NCBI GenBank assembly: GCA_965218775.1
Contig: CBDCLS010000003.1
Location: 62,001 to 126,000, forward strand
Length of the DNA: 64,000 nt
Reading direction: 5' to 3'
DNA from: CAUZIZ01 sp965218775
GTDB taxonomy: Bacteria > Acidobacteriota > UBA6911 > RPQK01 > JAJDTT01
The notes below the pieces were generated by a model. That model saw only the letters and a list, made by a program, of their open reading frames with translations, had not been told where the DNA came from and did not search any database. Below, piece after piece: positions 1 through 8,695 of this stretch; the first letter of the stretch is position 1; each line of letters starts with the position of its first letter. The translations under genes were made by a program, and so were the position numbers.

Positions 1-68
1 GGCCGGCAGACCCGTCTCGACGAGGTTCCCCGGCAAGGAGAGTCGACGGTAGGAAGCAACAGACCGGG

Positions 69-1142
69 ATGAATATTCTCCACGTGGTCGGCGCCCGCCC
101 CAACTTCATGAAAGCAGCTCCCCTGCTGTTGGCGCTTGGTCGCTTCTCCAAAGTTCATCAGACACTCGTCCACACGGGACAGCACTATGATCCCAACTTA
201 TCCGAGATTTTCTTCCGCGAGCTTGAGATGCCCGCGCCCGACATCAATCTGGAGGTGGGATCGGGCACACATGCTCATCAGACTGCACAAGTCATGACCC
301 GTCTGGAACCTGTCCTGCTGGAGAAGAAGCCGGAGTGGGTGGTCGGCTATGGAGACGTCAACTCAACCCTGGCCTCCACACTCGTCTGCTCCAAGCTGCA
401 GATCAAGCTGGCCCATGTTGAAGCAGGCCTCCGCTCCTTCGACCGCACCATGCCTGAAGAAATCAACCGATTGGTGACAGACCAGCTCTCTGATCTCCTG
501 TTCACACCCTCCGCCGATGCTGATGAAAACTTGCTGCGGGAGGGGATCGCACAAGAAAAGATACGGAGAGTTGGCAATATCATGATCGACAGCCTGGTTA
601 AACTGCTGCCCCAAACAGAAGAAGTCACTTCCGTGGACAACGGTTTCGACCTCTCCAAGGCCTACGGACTTGTCACCTTGCACCGTCCGGCCAACGTCGA
701 CGTCCCCGAGTCGCTCACGCGAATCCTGTCTGTCCTGAGTGAGCTCAGTCAAAGCATTCCACTGTTCTTCCCAATGCATCCCCGCACCCAACAGCAAATC
801 AAGGGACTGGACATCTCTTTGAGGTCACAGGTGAAAATCGTGGATCCTGTCGGGTACGTTCAGTTCCTGGCTCTCCAGCGTCATGCTGCTTTCGTAATTA
901 CCGACTCGGGAGGAGTCCAGGAGGAGACGACCTATCTGGGAGTACCCTGTCTGACGCTCAGGGAGAATACCGAACGGCCCGTAACCGTCGAACAGGGTAC
1001 GAATACACTGGTAGGCAATGACCTGACACTGCTTGAATCGGAAGTCGAACGGATCCTGGACGGCAAGCCAAAAAAGGGAATAGTACCGGCCCTCTGGGAT
1101 GGAAGGACTGGGGATCGGATCGCGTCCCTACTCTCAGGGTAG
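69..1142 (+). CDS. wecB: UDP-N-acetylglucosamine 2-epimerase (non-hydrolysing)
   Basis: 357 residues, the normal length for the WecB family, which interconverts UDP-GlcNAc and UDP-ManNAc in the cytoplasm for surface polysaccharide synthesis. Family motifs are in order: GARPNFMK at the N-terminus, HTGQHYD near residue 37, HVEAGLRS and PEEINR near 115-130, TLHRP near 203, PMHPRT near 237, DSGGVQEE near 280 and RENTERPVT near 300. The ATG at 69 is preceded by AGGAAG at a rather long spacing. The stop codon abuts a heparinase-family remnant, a pairing usual in polysaccharide loci, so the window probably starts at the end of one. Function is well supported; which polysaccharide it serves cannot be seen. 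Confidence 0.95.
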   Translation: MNILHVVGARPNFMKAAPLLLALGRFSKVHQTLVHTGQHYDPNLSEIFFRELEMPAPDINLEVGSGTHAHQTAQVMTRLEPVLLEKKPEWVVGYGDVNSTLASTLVCSKLQIKLAHVEAGLRSFDRTMPEEINRLVTDQLSDLLFTPSADADENLLREGIAQEKIRRVGNIMIDSLVKLLPQTEEVTSVDNGFDLSKAYGLVTLHRPANVDVPESLTRILSVLSELSQSIPLFFPMHPRTQQQIKGLDISLRSQVKIVDPVGYVQFLALQRHAAFVITDSGGVQEETTYLGVPCLTLRENTERPVTVEQGTNTLVGNDLTLLESEVERILDGKPKKGIVPALWDGRTGDRIASLLSG

Positions 1143-1316
1143 ATGATTGGTTATCTGGGAATCAGCCGCTTTGGCTTCGCCTACACGCTCGTACGCGCCT
1201 ATTGGAGAACAGGGGACGAGCACTTCGCCCACTTCTTCTGGCGTTTGTTCGACGACTGGAGAGCCCACCCCCCTCAACAGGGTGTCAACTGGAAATGCGG
1301 TCAGGAGATCACGTTC
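1143..1316 (+). pseudogene. heparinase II/III-family N-terminal fragment
   Basis: Immediately after the wecB stop an open frame gives about 58 residues that read like the alpha-helical N-terminal toroid of heparinase II/III or alginate-lyase-type polysaccharide lyases: RFGFAYTLVRAYWRTGDE, then FFWRLFDDW, then QGVNWKCGQEITF. Similarity ends abruptly after ITF and the frame runs on into a palindromic dispersed repeat (1421-1466). Intact members exceed 500 residues, so both ends are missing. Calling it heparinase is recall of the family pattern, not a database match. Confidence 0.6.
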
Positions 1317-1420
1317 AGCCTAGAGCCGGGAGGCGTTCAGACGTGCGACGAATTCTTGAAGTCTTTGGGGAGTCCCGCCACCAGAAATCCTGGCCCCCAT
1401 TCGAGAAAGAAACTCTGGGC

Positions 1421-1504
1421 GCGGCGTAGCGGTGGGCTCCAGACCGCCGTGCGAGCCAAAGGCTCGTAAAGAAGACTTGGGCCTGGAGGCCAAAGCTACG
1501 TCCG
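1421..1504. repeat. dispersed palindromic repeat, family A (copy 1)
   Basis: Contains GGTGGGCTCCAGACCGCC followed by GCGAGCCAAAGGCTCG (a small hairpin), then at 1481-1504 a 24-bp stretch that recurs with one mismatch at 26861-26884. The same GGCGGTCTCCAGGCCGCC core recurs at 14211-14254, 21227-21245, 55245-55286 and 60502-60526. It lies between the heparinase remnant and the convergent phosphodiesterase gene. Confidence 0.7.
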
Positions 1505-1505
1505 G

Positions 1506-2294
1506 TCATTCGTCCCTCTGATTGGGCGGATAAGTCAGGGAAGGTAATCGGACCACACTGGTCTGGTATACCCCTGCCCCCAGAGTCAGCACTCGAAAGC
1601 CAGTCGAGATCAGGTCGAAGATGGGGACCTCTTCCTTCGGCCGAAATTGAAAGCTGGTTGCGGGTGTAGTCAGCACCTCAGCCTCTCCCAATCTGCCAAC
1701 AAACTCCTGATGTACGTGTCCCGAACACACCAAACGAATCTGGGGTGAGCCGCTGATAAGGTCCACAAGGCCCGCCGGCTCAGTTAGGCCGATCCGATCC
1801 AACCAGGGGCTCCCCACTGAAATCGGCGGGTGATGCACGAAGAGAACTGTTGGACTTCGGGAATCGAGGGACAATTCCCTCTTGAGCCACTCCAGCTGTT
1901 CCTCCTCGATCGATCCCCACACCTGGCCGGGGACATGCGAATCGAGCCCGATCACACGCCAGCCGTCCGCTTTCAGCGAAAAGTGGAGGAAGTCCTCGGA
2001 CCCGGCCGTGATCTCGGGGAACGTCTGTCGGATAAAGTTGCGGTCTTCGTGATTGCCAGGGATCACGCGCAAACGCGCGACCCACTCACCCAACATCTCA
2101 CGGAGAAGCCGATAAGTCTCGAGCTTTTCATCCTGCGCCAGGTCGCCCGAGATTACCAGATAGTCAAACTCTTCGTTTTCCGCAATGAAGGCTAGAACCT
2201 CTCGGAGCGAGGAAGTGGTCGGGACCCCTTTAAGCTTGGCTTCGGGATCGCTCAACAGGTGACAATCGGTCAGCTGGAGAATTCGAATCGTCAT
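1506..2294 (-). CDS. CpdA/Icc-type calcineurin-like phosphoesterase
   Basis: 262 residues from the ATG at 2294; a longer upstream frame exists but lacks family sequence. Calcineurin-like metal-binding motifs are in order: TDCHL near residue 9 (usually D-x-H), GDLAQD near 53, GNHED near 85, VHHPP near 158 and SGHVH near 200. The family includes 3',5'-cyclic-nucleotide phosphodiesterases (CpdA) and other phosphodiesterases acting in the cytoplasm with two metal ions. The gene follows ppk1 in the same orientation with about 90 nt between them, so the two may be co-transcribed. Substrate is not determinable; a cyclic nucleotide is the usual guess. Confidence 0.85.
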   Translation of the reverse strand: MTIRILQLTDCHLLSDPEAKLKGVPTTSSLREVLAFIAENEEFDYLVISGDLAQDEKLETYRLLREMLGEWVARLRVIPGNHEDRNFIRQTFPEITAGSEDFLHFSLKADGWRVIGLDSHVPGQVWGSIEEEQLEWLKRELSLDSRSPTVLFVHHPPISVGSPWLDRIGLTEPAGLVDLISGSPQIRLVCSGHVHQEFVGRLGEAEVLTTPATSFQFRPKEEVPIFDLISTGFRVLTLGAGVYQTSVVRLPSLTYPPNQRDE

Positions 2295-2383
2295 ATTTCT
2301 CTTTGTCCGAGGACAGGGGAGGCCGCGGGTTTGTCTTTCGGGTTTGAGATTCAAGAATCAGAAGCGGTTTCGCCCAGCAATCG

Positions 2384-4609
2384 TCAAACCTTGCCTCGCG
2401 AGGGCCGTACAATCCTCACTCGAGTCTTCGCCGGTACCTGACCAGGGCCAGCGCTAACGTCCTCGATGAGACCTCCCTTCGAAGCCTCCAGACCGCGAGG
2501 CTGTCCCGACTCGACTTTGGCCATTTGCATGAAGACCTCCTGGGCCGCTAGAGTAACCTCACCGTTGGCCGGCGATCGGAGCTGGTAGGTCCCATCGGGC
2601 AGACAATCCCAGGCCGAACAGTTGTCCTCGATATAGACGTTCAGAATCTCTCGCAGCTCCATCTTGACTCGATCACCGAGGATCGGGACCACCGTCTCCA
2701 CACGGCTATTCAGATTGCGCTTCATCCAATCCGCCGAACCAATGTAGTACTCGGGCTCGCCACCGTTGCTGAAAGCGTAGATTCGGCTGTGTTCGAGGAA
2801 GCGGCCAACAACGCCGTAGACTCTGATGTTCTCCGAGAGTCCGGCGACGTCAGGTCGTAGGCAGCAGAGACCGCGGACATTCAGCCGAATCGGTACGCCC
2901 GCCTGCCCGGCCCGATACAGCTCCCGGATCACGGCGGGGTCCTGAAGTTGGTTCAGCTTGGCCTCGATACCGCTGATCCGCCCGTTTCGTGCGTGCTCAG
3001 CCTCCCGCCGAATCAAGGTGTTGAGTTGGCGCCGCATGGTCACGGGGGCCACCAGAATCCGACGTTGATCGCCAGAGAGGGTCCCGCCGGTGAGGGCATT
3101 GAAGATCGAGGCGACGTCCGCACAGATGTCGTCATCGCTGGTTAGAACGCCGACGTCCTCATAGAAACGTGCCGTCCCGGTGTGGTAGTTTCCGGTCCCA
3201 AAGTGGGCGTAGCGGCGCACCTGACCACCCTCTTCCCGCACCACCAATGCCAGCTTGACGTGTGTCTTCAGCTGCTCGATTCCGTAGGCTACATGGACAC
3301 CCTCCCGCTCCAGGTACCTTCCCCAGGCAATGTTGGGCGCCTCGTCGAAACGTGCCGTCACTTCTACCAGCACGGCTACCTGTTTCCCGCGTCGGGAAGC
3401 CTCCGCCAGCGCCTTGACGATTGGCGAATCGGCACTGGTACGGTAGATGGTAAGTTTTATCGCTAGCACTGCAGGATCCAGGACCGCGGACTCGATGAAC
3501 CTTAACACCGAGGAATCAAAGCTGTGATAAGGGTGGTGAAGCAGAATATCGCCGGCATCAATTTCCTTGAAGATAGCTCCCGGCTGGGTAGGGAGACTAC
3601 TCAATCGGGGATGATCGACTGGCTTGTACGGCAGGTAGCACAATTTCGGCCGGTCACCGACATCGAGCTGTGACAGATCTTTCAGTCCCAGAAAATGGGA
3701 CGTGCGGTAGACGTCGCGGTCATCGGCACCAAGCTGTTTGGCCAACCAATTAGAGAGTTTCTTCGGGAAGTTGGAGCCCAACTGAAGACGTACCACGCCC
3801 GCGAACCGTCTGGCCTTGAGCTCACGACCTACCTGGCGGATGATGCTGCCAGGCTCATCTGTCGCACTCTCTTCCAGCTCGCTTCCCGAATCCGGTGCGC
3901 CCTCGACGCCCCGCGTCACCCGAAAGACATATACCTTGCGGGGAGGTGCCGCTGGGTAGAGGAGGTCCAGGTTAGCCGCAATCACCTGCTCCAACGGTAC
4001 GAAACCCTGTCCCTCTGGGACCGGGACCCAGCGAGGCCTGTTGTCCGGTACCTTGATCCTGATAAAACGCTGCCGTTTGTTCTGGCTGGGTAGTAAGACC
4101 GCCAGGTTCAGACCGAAATTACTGATAAAAGGGAAAGGGTGCTCCTGGTCGACTGCGAGCGGGGTCAAAATAGGCAGGACCGCGTCCCGAAAGTAGCTTC
4201 GGAGGGCCGTGCGCTGAGTCTTTTTCAGCTGCTTGTACTCTACGATCGGAATGTCCTCGGCAGCCAGAGCAGGGGCGATTCCCTTCTCCAGATACCGGGA
4301 GATCAAATCCATTTGAGCAAGGACCTCTTGTCGGCAGACTTCGAACTCCTCCTGCGGACTCCGGCCGTCCAGAGACAGTTTGCTCGAGCTTTCAGAGATC
4401 TGGCGCTTGAGCCCGCTCATGCGCTTCATGAAGAACTCGTCGTGCAGCATCCCGACGATACCTAGAAACCGGACCTGTTCCAGCAGTGGGACCTCTGGAT
4501 CCACAACCTGGGCCAGCACTCGACGGGCAAAGGCCAACCAACTCAGCTCACGGTTGAAGTAGGCCTCTGGACTGTCCAGGGGCACTTGGGATGGAGAAGT
4601 CTTTGGCAC
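2384..4609 (-). CDS. ppk1: polyphosphate kinase 1
   Basis: 741 residues, normal for PPK1, which reversibly polymerises the gamma-phosphate of ATP into polyphosphate at the membrane. FNRELSWLAF near residue 18 marks the N domain and ILTPLAVDQEHPFPF near 147 the head domain. The catalytic C1 domain has the metal-binding Arg region (IYRTSADSP) and the autophosphorylated His in QLKTHVKLALV; C2 has the second essential His in LEHSRIYAF and the final YIGSADWMKRNLN. The ppx/gppA gene diverges from the same 112-nt intergenic region, so synthesis and degradation of polyphosphate sit back to back. Confidence 0.96.
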   Translation of the reverse strand: MPKTSPSQVPLDSPEAYFNRELSWLAFARRVLAQVVDPEVPLLEQVRFLGIVGMLHDEFFMKRMSGLKRQISESSSKLSLDGRSPQEEFEVCRQEVLAQMDLISRYLEKGIAPALAAEDIPIVEYKQLKKTQRTALRSYFRDAVLPILTPLAVDQEHPFPFISNFGLNLAVLLPSQNKRQRFIRIKVPDNRPRWVPVPEGQGFVPLEQVIAANLDLLYPAAPPRKVYVFRVTRGVEGAPDSGSELEESATDEPGSIIRQVGRELKARRFAGVVRLQLGSNFPKKLSNWLAKQLGADDRDVYRTSHFLGLKDLSQLDVGDRPKLCYLPYKPVDHPRLSSLPTQPGAIFKEIDAGDILLHHPYHSFDSSVLRFIESAVLDPAVLAIKLTIYRTSADSPIVKALAEASRRGKQVAVLVEVTARFDEAPNIAWGRYLEREGVHVAYGIEQLKTHVKLALVVREEGGQVRRYAHFGTGNYHTGTARFYEDVGVLTSDDDICADVASIFNALTGGTLSGDQRRILVAPVTMRRQLNTLIRREAEHARNGRISGIEAKLNQLQDPAVIRELYRAGQAGVPIRLNVRGLCCLRPDVAGLSENIRVYGVVGRFLEHSRIYAFSNGGEPEYYIGSADWMKRNLNSRVETVVPILGDRVKMELREILNVYIEDNCSAWDCLPDGTYQLRSPANGEVTLAAQEVFMQMAKVESGQPRGLEASKGGLIEDVSAGPGQVPAKTRVRIVRPSRGKV

Positions 4610-4721
4610 GGGAGCCTCTCGTGTTCAGTCGAATTGAGATATTAAACCACAGGGGCGCAGAACCCTTCAATTCCTCTCAGTCTCTTGACAGGAAACCAAA
4701 CCAGAAGAGATAGTCAGGAGG

Positions 4722-6125
4722 ATGTCTACTCCGCCCCATGACGCCTCGACATTGCCCAACTTTGTAGCGGCGGTAGACCTTGGCTCCAACAGCTTCCACA
4801 TGGTGGTGGCGCGAACCGAAGACGGGGTACCGGTCGTGGTCGACCGGCTGCGCGAGATGGTTCGACTTGCCGCCGGACTGGATGCCGACAGACAGCTCTC
4901 GACCGAATCTCAGCGCCGGGCGCTCGACTGCCTTCAGCGTTTTGGAGAGCGCCTAGGGGACATCCCTTCGGACTGCGTCCGCAGCGTGGGCACCAACACC
5001 TTGCGCTCGGCACGCAGTGCTCAGGATTTTCTGGCTAAGGCGGAGGCTGCTCTGGGACACCCCATCGAGACAATTTCGGGCATCGAGGAGGCACGCCTGA
5101 TCTATTCCGGAGTGAGCCACAGCCTTGCCCGCTCTGCCTCTCGCCGGCTGGTTCTCGACATCGGAGGCGGAAGCACCGAGCTGATCATCGGTTCGAGCAA
5201 CGAGCCGATGCTGATGGAAAGCCTCTATCTGGGCTGTGTATCAATGAGCCGGCAGCATTTCGATGATGGTGAGATTACGCCCCAGCGTTGGCGAAAGGCG
5301 GAGCTGTCTGCCCTGCAGGAGCTGGAGACGGTGCAGTCCCGCTACCGCCGTCTGGGTTGGGGCCAGGCAGTCGGCGCATCTGGCACCGTTCGCTCTATCG
5401 ACGCGGTCGTCCGACTGGCGGGTTGGAGTCGGAAGGGGATCACGCCCCGAGCTCTGGAGCGTCTGCGCGACGCGCTGCTCAAGGCGGGGCATGTCAAACG
5501 GCTGGATCTGGAGGGGCTGAATCCGGATCGCCGGGCGGTCTTCCCCGGGGGCGTCTCGCTGCTCCACGCCACTTTCCAAGCACTTGGAATCGAATCCATG
5601 CAATATTCGCAGGGCGCGCTCCGCGAAGGCATTCTCTACGACCTATTGGGAAGAATCCGGGAGGAGGACCTTCGTACGCGAACCGTGGAGGCCCTGGCCA
5701 ACCGCTACCATGTCGATCAGGAACATGCCTCTAACGTGGAACGGACTGCCTCCCGACTTCTGCTCGAGGTCGCCGATGCCTGGGCCCTGGGCTCCGCCGC
5801 CACCCGTCAATTGCTCAGGTGGGCGGCGCGCCTTCACGAGATCGGCCTCGACATAGCGCACCAGCACTACCATAAACACGCGCAGTACATCGTGGCCGCC
5901 TCCGACCTGGCCGGCTTCTCGCGAGAAGAACAGACGCTGCTCGCCATACTGGTTCGCAGTCACCGGCGGAAATTCCCGGTTTCACTCTTCAAGGAGCTCC
6001 CCAATTCCCAAATCCGAATGATGGAGCGCCTCACAATCCTGCTCCGCCTGGCGGTGGTTCTCCATCGCAGCCGCAGGCCCCCCCCTTTCCCGAGCCCTGG
6101 CTCGCGGTCAACAAAAGATCATTGA
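4722..6125 (+). CDS. ppx: exopolyphosphatase / GppA-family phosphatase (frameshifted C-terminus)
   Basis: ASKHA-fold phosphatase that removes terminal phosphate from polyphosphate or converts pppGpp to ppGpp. VDLGSNSFHMVVAR near residue 17 and LDIGGGSTELIIG near 145 are the two phosphate-binding loops; GASGTVRSID near 222 follows, and an HD-like C-terminal region carries LHEIGLDIAH near 372. The frame as read ends RPPPFPSPGSRSTKDH just after eight consecutive C (6078-6085); shifting by one base continues in convincing family sequence to 6235 (next entry). AGGAGG ends directly at the ATG with no spacer, an unusually close ribosome site. Divergent from ppk1. Ppx versus GppA activity is not distinguishable here. 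Confidence 0.9.
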   Translation: MSTPPHDASTLPNFVAAVDLGSNSFHMVVARTEDGVPVVVDRLREMVRLAAGLDADRQLSTESQRRALDCLQRFGERLGDIPSDCVRSVGTNTLRSARSAQDFLAKAEAALGHPIETISGIEEARLIYSGVSHSLARSASRRLVLDIGGGSTELIIGSSNEPMLMESLYLGCVSMSRQHFDDGEITPQRWRKAELSALQELETVQSRYRRLGWGQAVGASGTVRSIDAVVRLAGWSRKGITPRALERLRDALLKAGHVKRLDLEGLNPDRRAVFPGGVSLLHATFQALGIESMQYSQGALREGILYDLLGRIREEDLRTRTVEALANRYHVDQEHASNVERTASRLLLEVADAWALGSAATRQLLRWAARLHEIGLDIAHQHYHKHAQYIVAASDLAGFSREEQTLLAILVRSHRRKFPVSLFKELPNSQIRMMERLTILLRLAVVLHRSRRPPPFPSPGSRSTKDH

Positions 6126-6235
6126 AGCTAACCTTCCCTGAACGCTGGTTGGACGAACACCCACTGACCCGAGCCGATCTGGAGCAGGAGGGGGCTCATT
6201 TGGGGGCGGCAGGCTACAAGCTCGAGCTAAGCTAG
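6083..6235 (+). pseudogene. out-of-frame C-terminal tail of the ppx/gppA gene
   Basis: From the C run, the frame shifted by -1 reads PFPEPWLAVNKRSLKLTFP, then RWLDEHPLTRADLEQE and ends GYKLELS before TAG at 6233-6235. This is the expected C-terminus of Ppx/GppA proteins (the final domain with an LTRADLEQE-like helix). A missing C (nine instead of eight) or two extra C would explain it: a real mutation, phase variation by slippage, or a sequencing or assembly error. Confidence 0.75.
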
Positions 6236-6305
6236 CTTGGAGGGGCGGCAAAAGGCTAAAACAGAATGGTACGGCGAATAATGCCGGCAGATCGACTCCC
6301 AAACG

Positions 6306-7883
6306 TTATCGGAAGCGAATCGAATAGAGATCCGCGTCTTTCATCTGGAACTTGAGACGCACCTTCTTTCCGGACCACCTACTCAGATCGCTCCCTTCCT
6401 TCCAGCTCACCACGCGCTTGACCTGATCGCCGTAGATCTCGGGGCAGGCGTCCAGGCTGAAGCCTGGCACCGGTCGTGAGAGCTCATCCTGGAGTTCCAC
6501 CCTGATGAATCCGACAGCCGAAGTGGAGTAGTTCAGTAGCAGCTCTCTACCTGTAAACGTCAGCGGATTCGTGAGGAAGCTACCCTCGGCGAAGCCGGCC
6601 TGGACCGAGGCGAACCCATCTAATCTCAAGGTGTGGCGCCGGAGCCGACATGTGGGTAGTTTGTAGTGCTCGCCCAGGTAGATGGAAAGCTCTTCCGGAC
6701 TGGTCTGGAGGATGCCCCAGGCGGTCATGTTGTTTCGATTGCCCCAATTCCCTTGATCCAGTCCGGCTCGAACGAAACCCTCCCGAAAGGTTCGTTGGAA
6801 ACGAAGCCCATCTCGACTACTGATCAGAACGGCGTCGGAGACCCCACCGAAAAGGCCCAGTCGATACGATTCTTCCAGTGTCATATTTCGTGCCTTCGCT
6901 CGCTCCTTGGCACGCTGAAGTCGCTTCTCGTTCCCGGAGCTCCGAAGCTCCTTCATATAGTTCTGGAACAGTGCCTCGTCGGACTCGACCACGATTCGAG
7001 TGGGCACAAAGCGCTTGGGAAATCCCAGATAGATATGAGGGGCCCGAGCATAGGGCGCGATGGCGTTGGTATAGAAATGCTCCAGGGGAGCGTCCAGATA
7101 GTCTAGCCATCGACCTTCGGTCCAATCGACAAAGTTCTGGGAGGTAGCGGTCTTGATGGCGCGAACTCCAGTGAAAGGTGTCTTCTGCGAACCACCCGCA
7201 GGCCTGATAAAATCTCGGTAGAACGCGACGTACTCCTTGCGAAGCGGATCCCAGAAGCCCAGATTCTGAGAATCGAAGGCCCCATCGCTGATCACTTTCT
7301 CCTTCAGCAATTTCCAGTGCAGTCCATCGGCCGACACCAGGGCCCGCAGCGGTCCTCCTGCCAGGGCCTTGTAGCGCTGATCTGGAGAAACATTGGGATT
7401 GGAGTCCTTGAAGGGCGCGAAGTTGTGAGACCCCTTGTCGACCCAGACGATGTTGTTGGCTCCAGAGCCCTCGAATTGATGGATGTCCAGAGACGGGCGT
7501 GTCCAGTGGATTCCGTCGCGGCTCTCGGCATAGCAGGTCACCTGTTTCGCCTCCTGCTCTGACCCTACGCCGCGATAGTACATGCGGAAGAGATCTCCGT
7601 CCGGGAACACGGTGACGTAGGCCGAATACTCACCCTCCCAACCCTTGTTGAAGTCCATCGCAACTTCGGCCGGCCGGGGGCGGTGAAGGGCCAGGCGGAC
7701 ATGATCCATGCGGCCGATGAGCCAGTCATCCACGAAGAGCTCGAGGCGAGAGCCTATTTTCCGGACTTCCTTCTCATGGCTTCCAGCGGCTATGCGTCCG
7801 GCAAGGGGAGAAACAGCAATGGTAAGAAGCCCAAGGACAACCATCCGGAGCCATCCTGAACTCGAGTTTCCAATCTTCGGCAT
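6306..7883 (-). CDS. secreted five-bladed beta-propeller, glycoside hydrolase-like protein (paralogue 1)
   Basis: 525 residues from the ATG at 7883, chosen because AGGGAGG lies upstream; an ATG eight codons earlier has none. A signal peptide (WLRMVVLGLLTIAV core) is followed by GSRLELFVDDWLIG, ESRDGIHWTRP, SADGLHWKL and NLGFWDP, repeating Asp/Trp-rich blade motifs of GH32/GH43-like propellers. The C-terminus (KKVRLKFQMKDADLYSIRFR) is a small beta-sandwich tail. The gene at 28391-30016 encodes a clear relative with the same start (LFVD), blade motifs (ESDDGIHF, SADGLRWNL, WFWDPR) and tail. Role is probably extracytoplasmic carbohydrate cleavage or binding; no catalytic residues can be assigned with confidence. 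Confidence 0.7.
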   Translation of the reverse strand: MPKIGNSSSGWLRMVVLGLLTIAVSPLAGRIAAGSHEKEVRKIGSRLELFVDDWLIGRMDHVRLALHRPRPAEVAMDFNKGWEGEYSAYVTVFPDGDLFRMYYRGVGSEQEAKQVTCYAESRDGIHWTRPSLDIHQFEGSGANNIVWVDKGSHNFAPFKDSNPNVSPDQRYKALAGGPLRALVSADGLHWKLLKEKVISDGAFDSQNLGFWDPLRKEYVAFYRDFIRPAGGSQKTPFTGVRAIKTATSQNFVDWTEGRWLDYLDAPLEHFYTNAIAPYARAPHIYLGFPKRFVPTRIVVESDEALFQNYMKELRSSGNEKRLQRAKERAKARNMTLEESYRLGLFGGVSDAVLISSRDGLRFQRTFREGFVRAGLDQGNWGNRNNMTAWGILQTSPEELSIYLGEHYKLPTCRLRRHTLRLDGFASVQAGFAEGSFLTNPLTFTGRELLLNYSTSAVGFIRVELQDELSRPVPGFSLDACPEIYGDQVKRVVSWKEGSDLSRWSGKKVRLKFQMKDADLYSIRFR

Positions 7884-7973
7884 AATCGCCCTCCCTATTT
7901 CGCTCATCTGATCAAGGAGTTAGTTTAGTGGCTGGGTCTGCAGGGGACAATGTGGAGAGACAGGGAGAATGGA

Positions 7974-8044
7974 GCTGCTGTCCGGTCGCTCCTCGGAACT
8001 TGGCCTCATATCGCTGACGGTTCGAGTCGCTCGCGCCTCTGTTG
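7974..8044 (+). repeat. dispersed repeat, family C (copy 1)
   Basis: GCTGCTGTCCGGTCGCTCCTCGGAACTTGGCCTCAT-type sequence followed by a TTCG-TCGCTCGCGCCTCTGTT end. Closely similar copies lie at 23939-24030 (same strand) and 37100-37173 (opposite strand). Intergenic, no coding potential. Confidence 0.65.
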
Positions 8045-8113
8045 GATTTCGTTTCATATTGCGACGGATCGGAAACCTACAACCTGCGACTTGCGACCTT
8101 CAGACCTTCTCCC

Positions 8114-8248
8114 TCAATCCCACCGCTCGTAGGCCAGATATCCTCCATCCACGACCTGGGCACCTTCGGCGCAAAAGCGCAGAGAGATAGCCCGGCCGAT
8201 GCCGCCTCCACCGCCGGTGACGACCGCAACCTTATGCGCCAATCGCAC
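8114..8248 (-). pseudogene. short-chain dehydrogenase remnant with internal deletion
   Basis: A 44-codon frame from a GTG at 8248, with AGGGA upstream, joins the N-terminus of an SDR to its extreme C-terminus. VRLAHKVAVVTGGGGGIGRA is the cofactor-binding TGxxxGIG loop; it runs to FCAEGAQVV and is followed directly by DGGYLAYERWD, the typical last residues of SDR enzymes. About 200 residues, including the catalytic YxxxK, are missing. The junction GCCCAGGTCGTGGA fits both the N-terminal GAQVVV and the C-terminal GQVLVVDGG reading, suggesting deletion between short direct repeats. It cannot be an active dehydrogenase. Confidence 0.8.
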
Positions 8249-8303
8249 GTGCCATTTTTCCCTGGTAGTCCAATTCAGCACTGGAACACTGGGCAGGAGG
8301 TCG

Positions 8304-8675
8304 TCATTCGCGAGGCTCGGATGAGGCTTCCTCTTCCACTTCACTCAACAGCTCGCGGGCGGCTGCCTCATCCTCCTGGCGTACTTTGATCCTAACGGGG
8401 GACTTGTTTGGAAGACCCACGCCGAAGAGTCCGATCTGGACCTCTCCTTCGACGATGTAGAGGATATCAGATCCATCCAGAACCGATTTGGCCACCGCTA
8501 CCAGGCCCGGATTCCCGGTATCCAGAACAGTTACGAGCTCGAAGTCTTCACTGCCTACCGCTTCCCTACCTGAGTCATCTACTTCCCCGGCCTGGTCCTC
8601 CACCAAGGGAACCTGGCATTCGGGACACTCGCGGAAACCCGCGCGATACTCATACCCACATTCCGGACAATACAC
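8304..8675 (-). CDS. zinc-ribbon plus DUF2007-type small protein
   Basis: 123 residues from a GTG at 8675 with GAAAGGGC upstream; the upstream extension overlaps lon and lacks a ribosome site. Residues 2-22 form a zinc ribbon (YCPECGYEY...FRECPEC, two CxxC knuckles). An acidic linker follows, then a domain resembling DUF2007, a small ACT-like fold found in putative signalling proteins (FELVTVLDTGNPGLVAVAKS, then IGLFGVGLP, then VRIKVRQEDEAAARELL). It starts about 20 nt after the lon stop on the same strand, so probably co-transcribed with lon. Biochemical role unknown. Confidence 0.75.
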   Translation of the reverse strand: MYCPECGYEYRAGFRECPECQVPLVEDQAGEVDDSGREAVGSEDFELVTVLDTGNPGLVAVAKSVLDGSDILYIVEGEVQIGLFGVGLPNKSPVRIKVRQEDEAAARELLSEVEEEASSEPRE

Positions 8676-8695
8676 TTCTTCGCCCTTTCTGCTTA

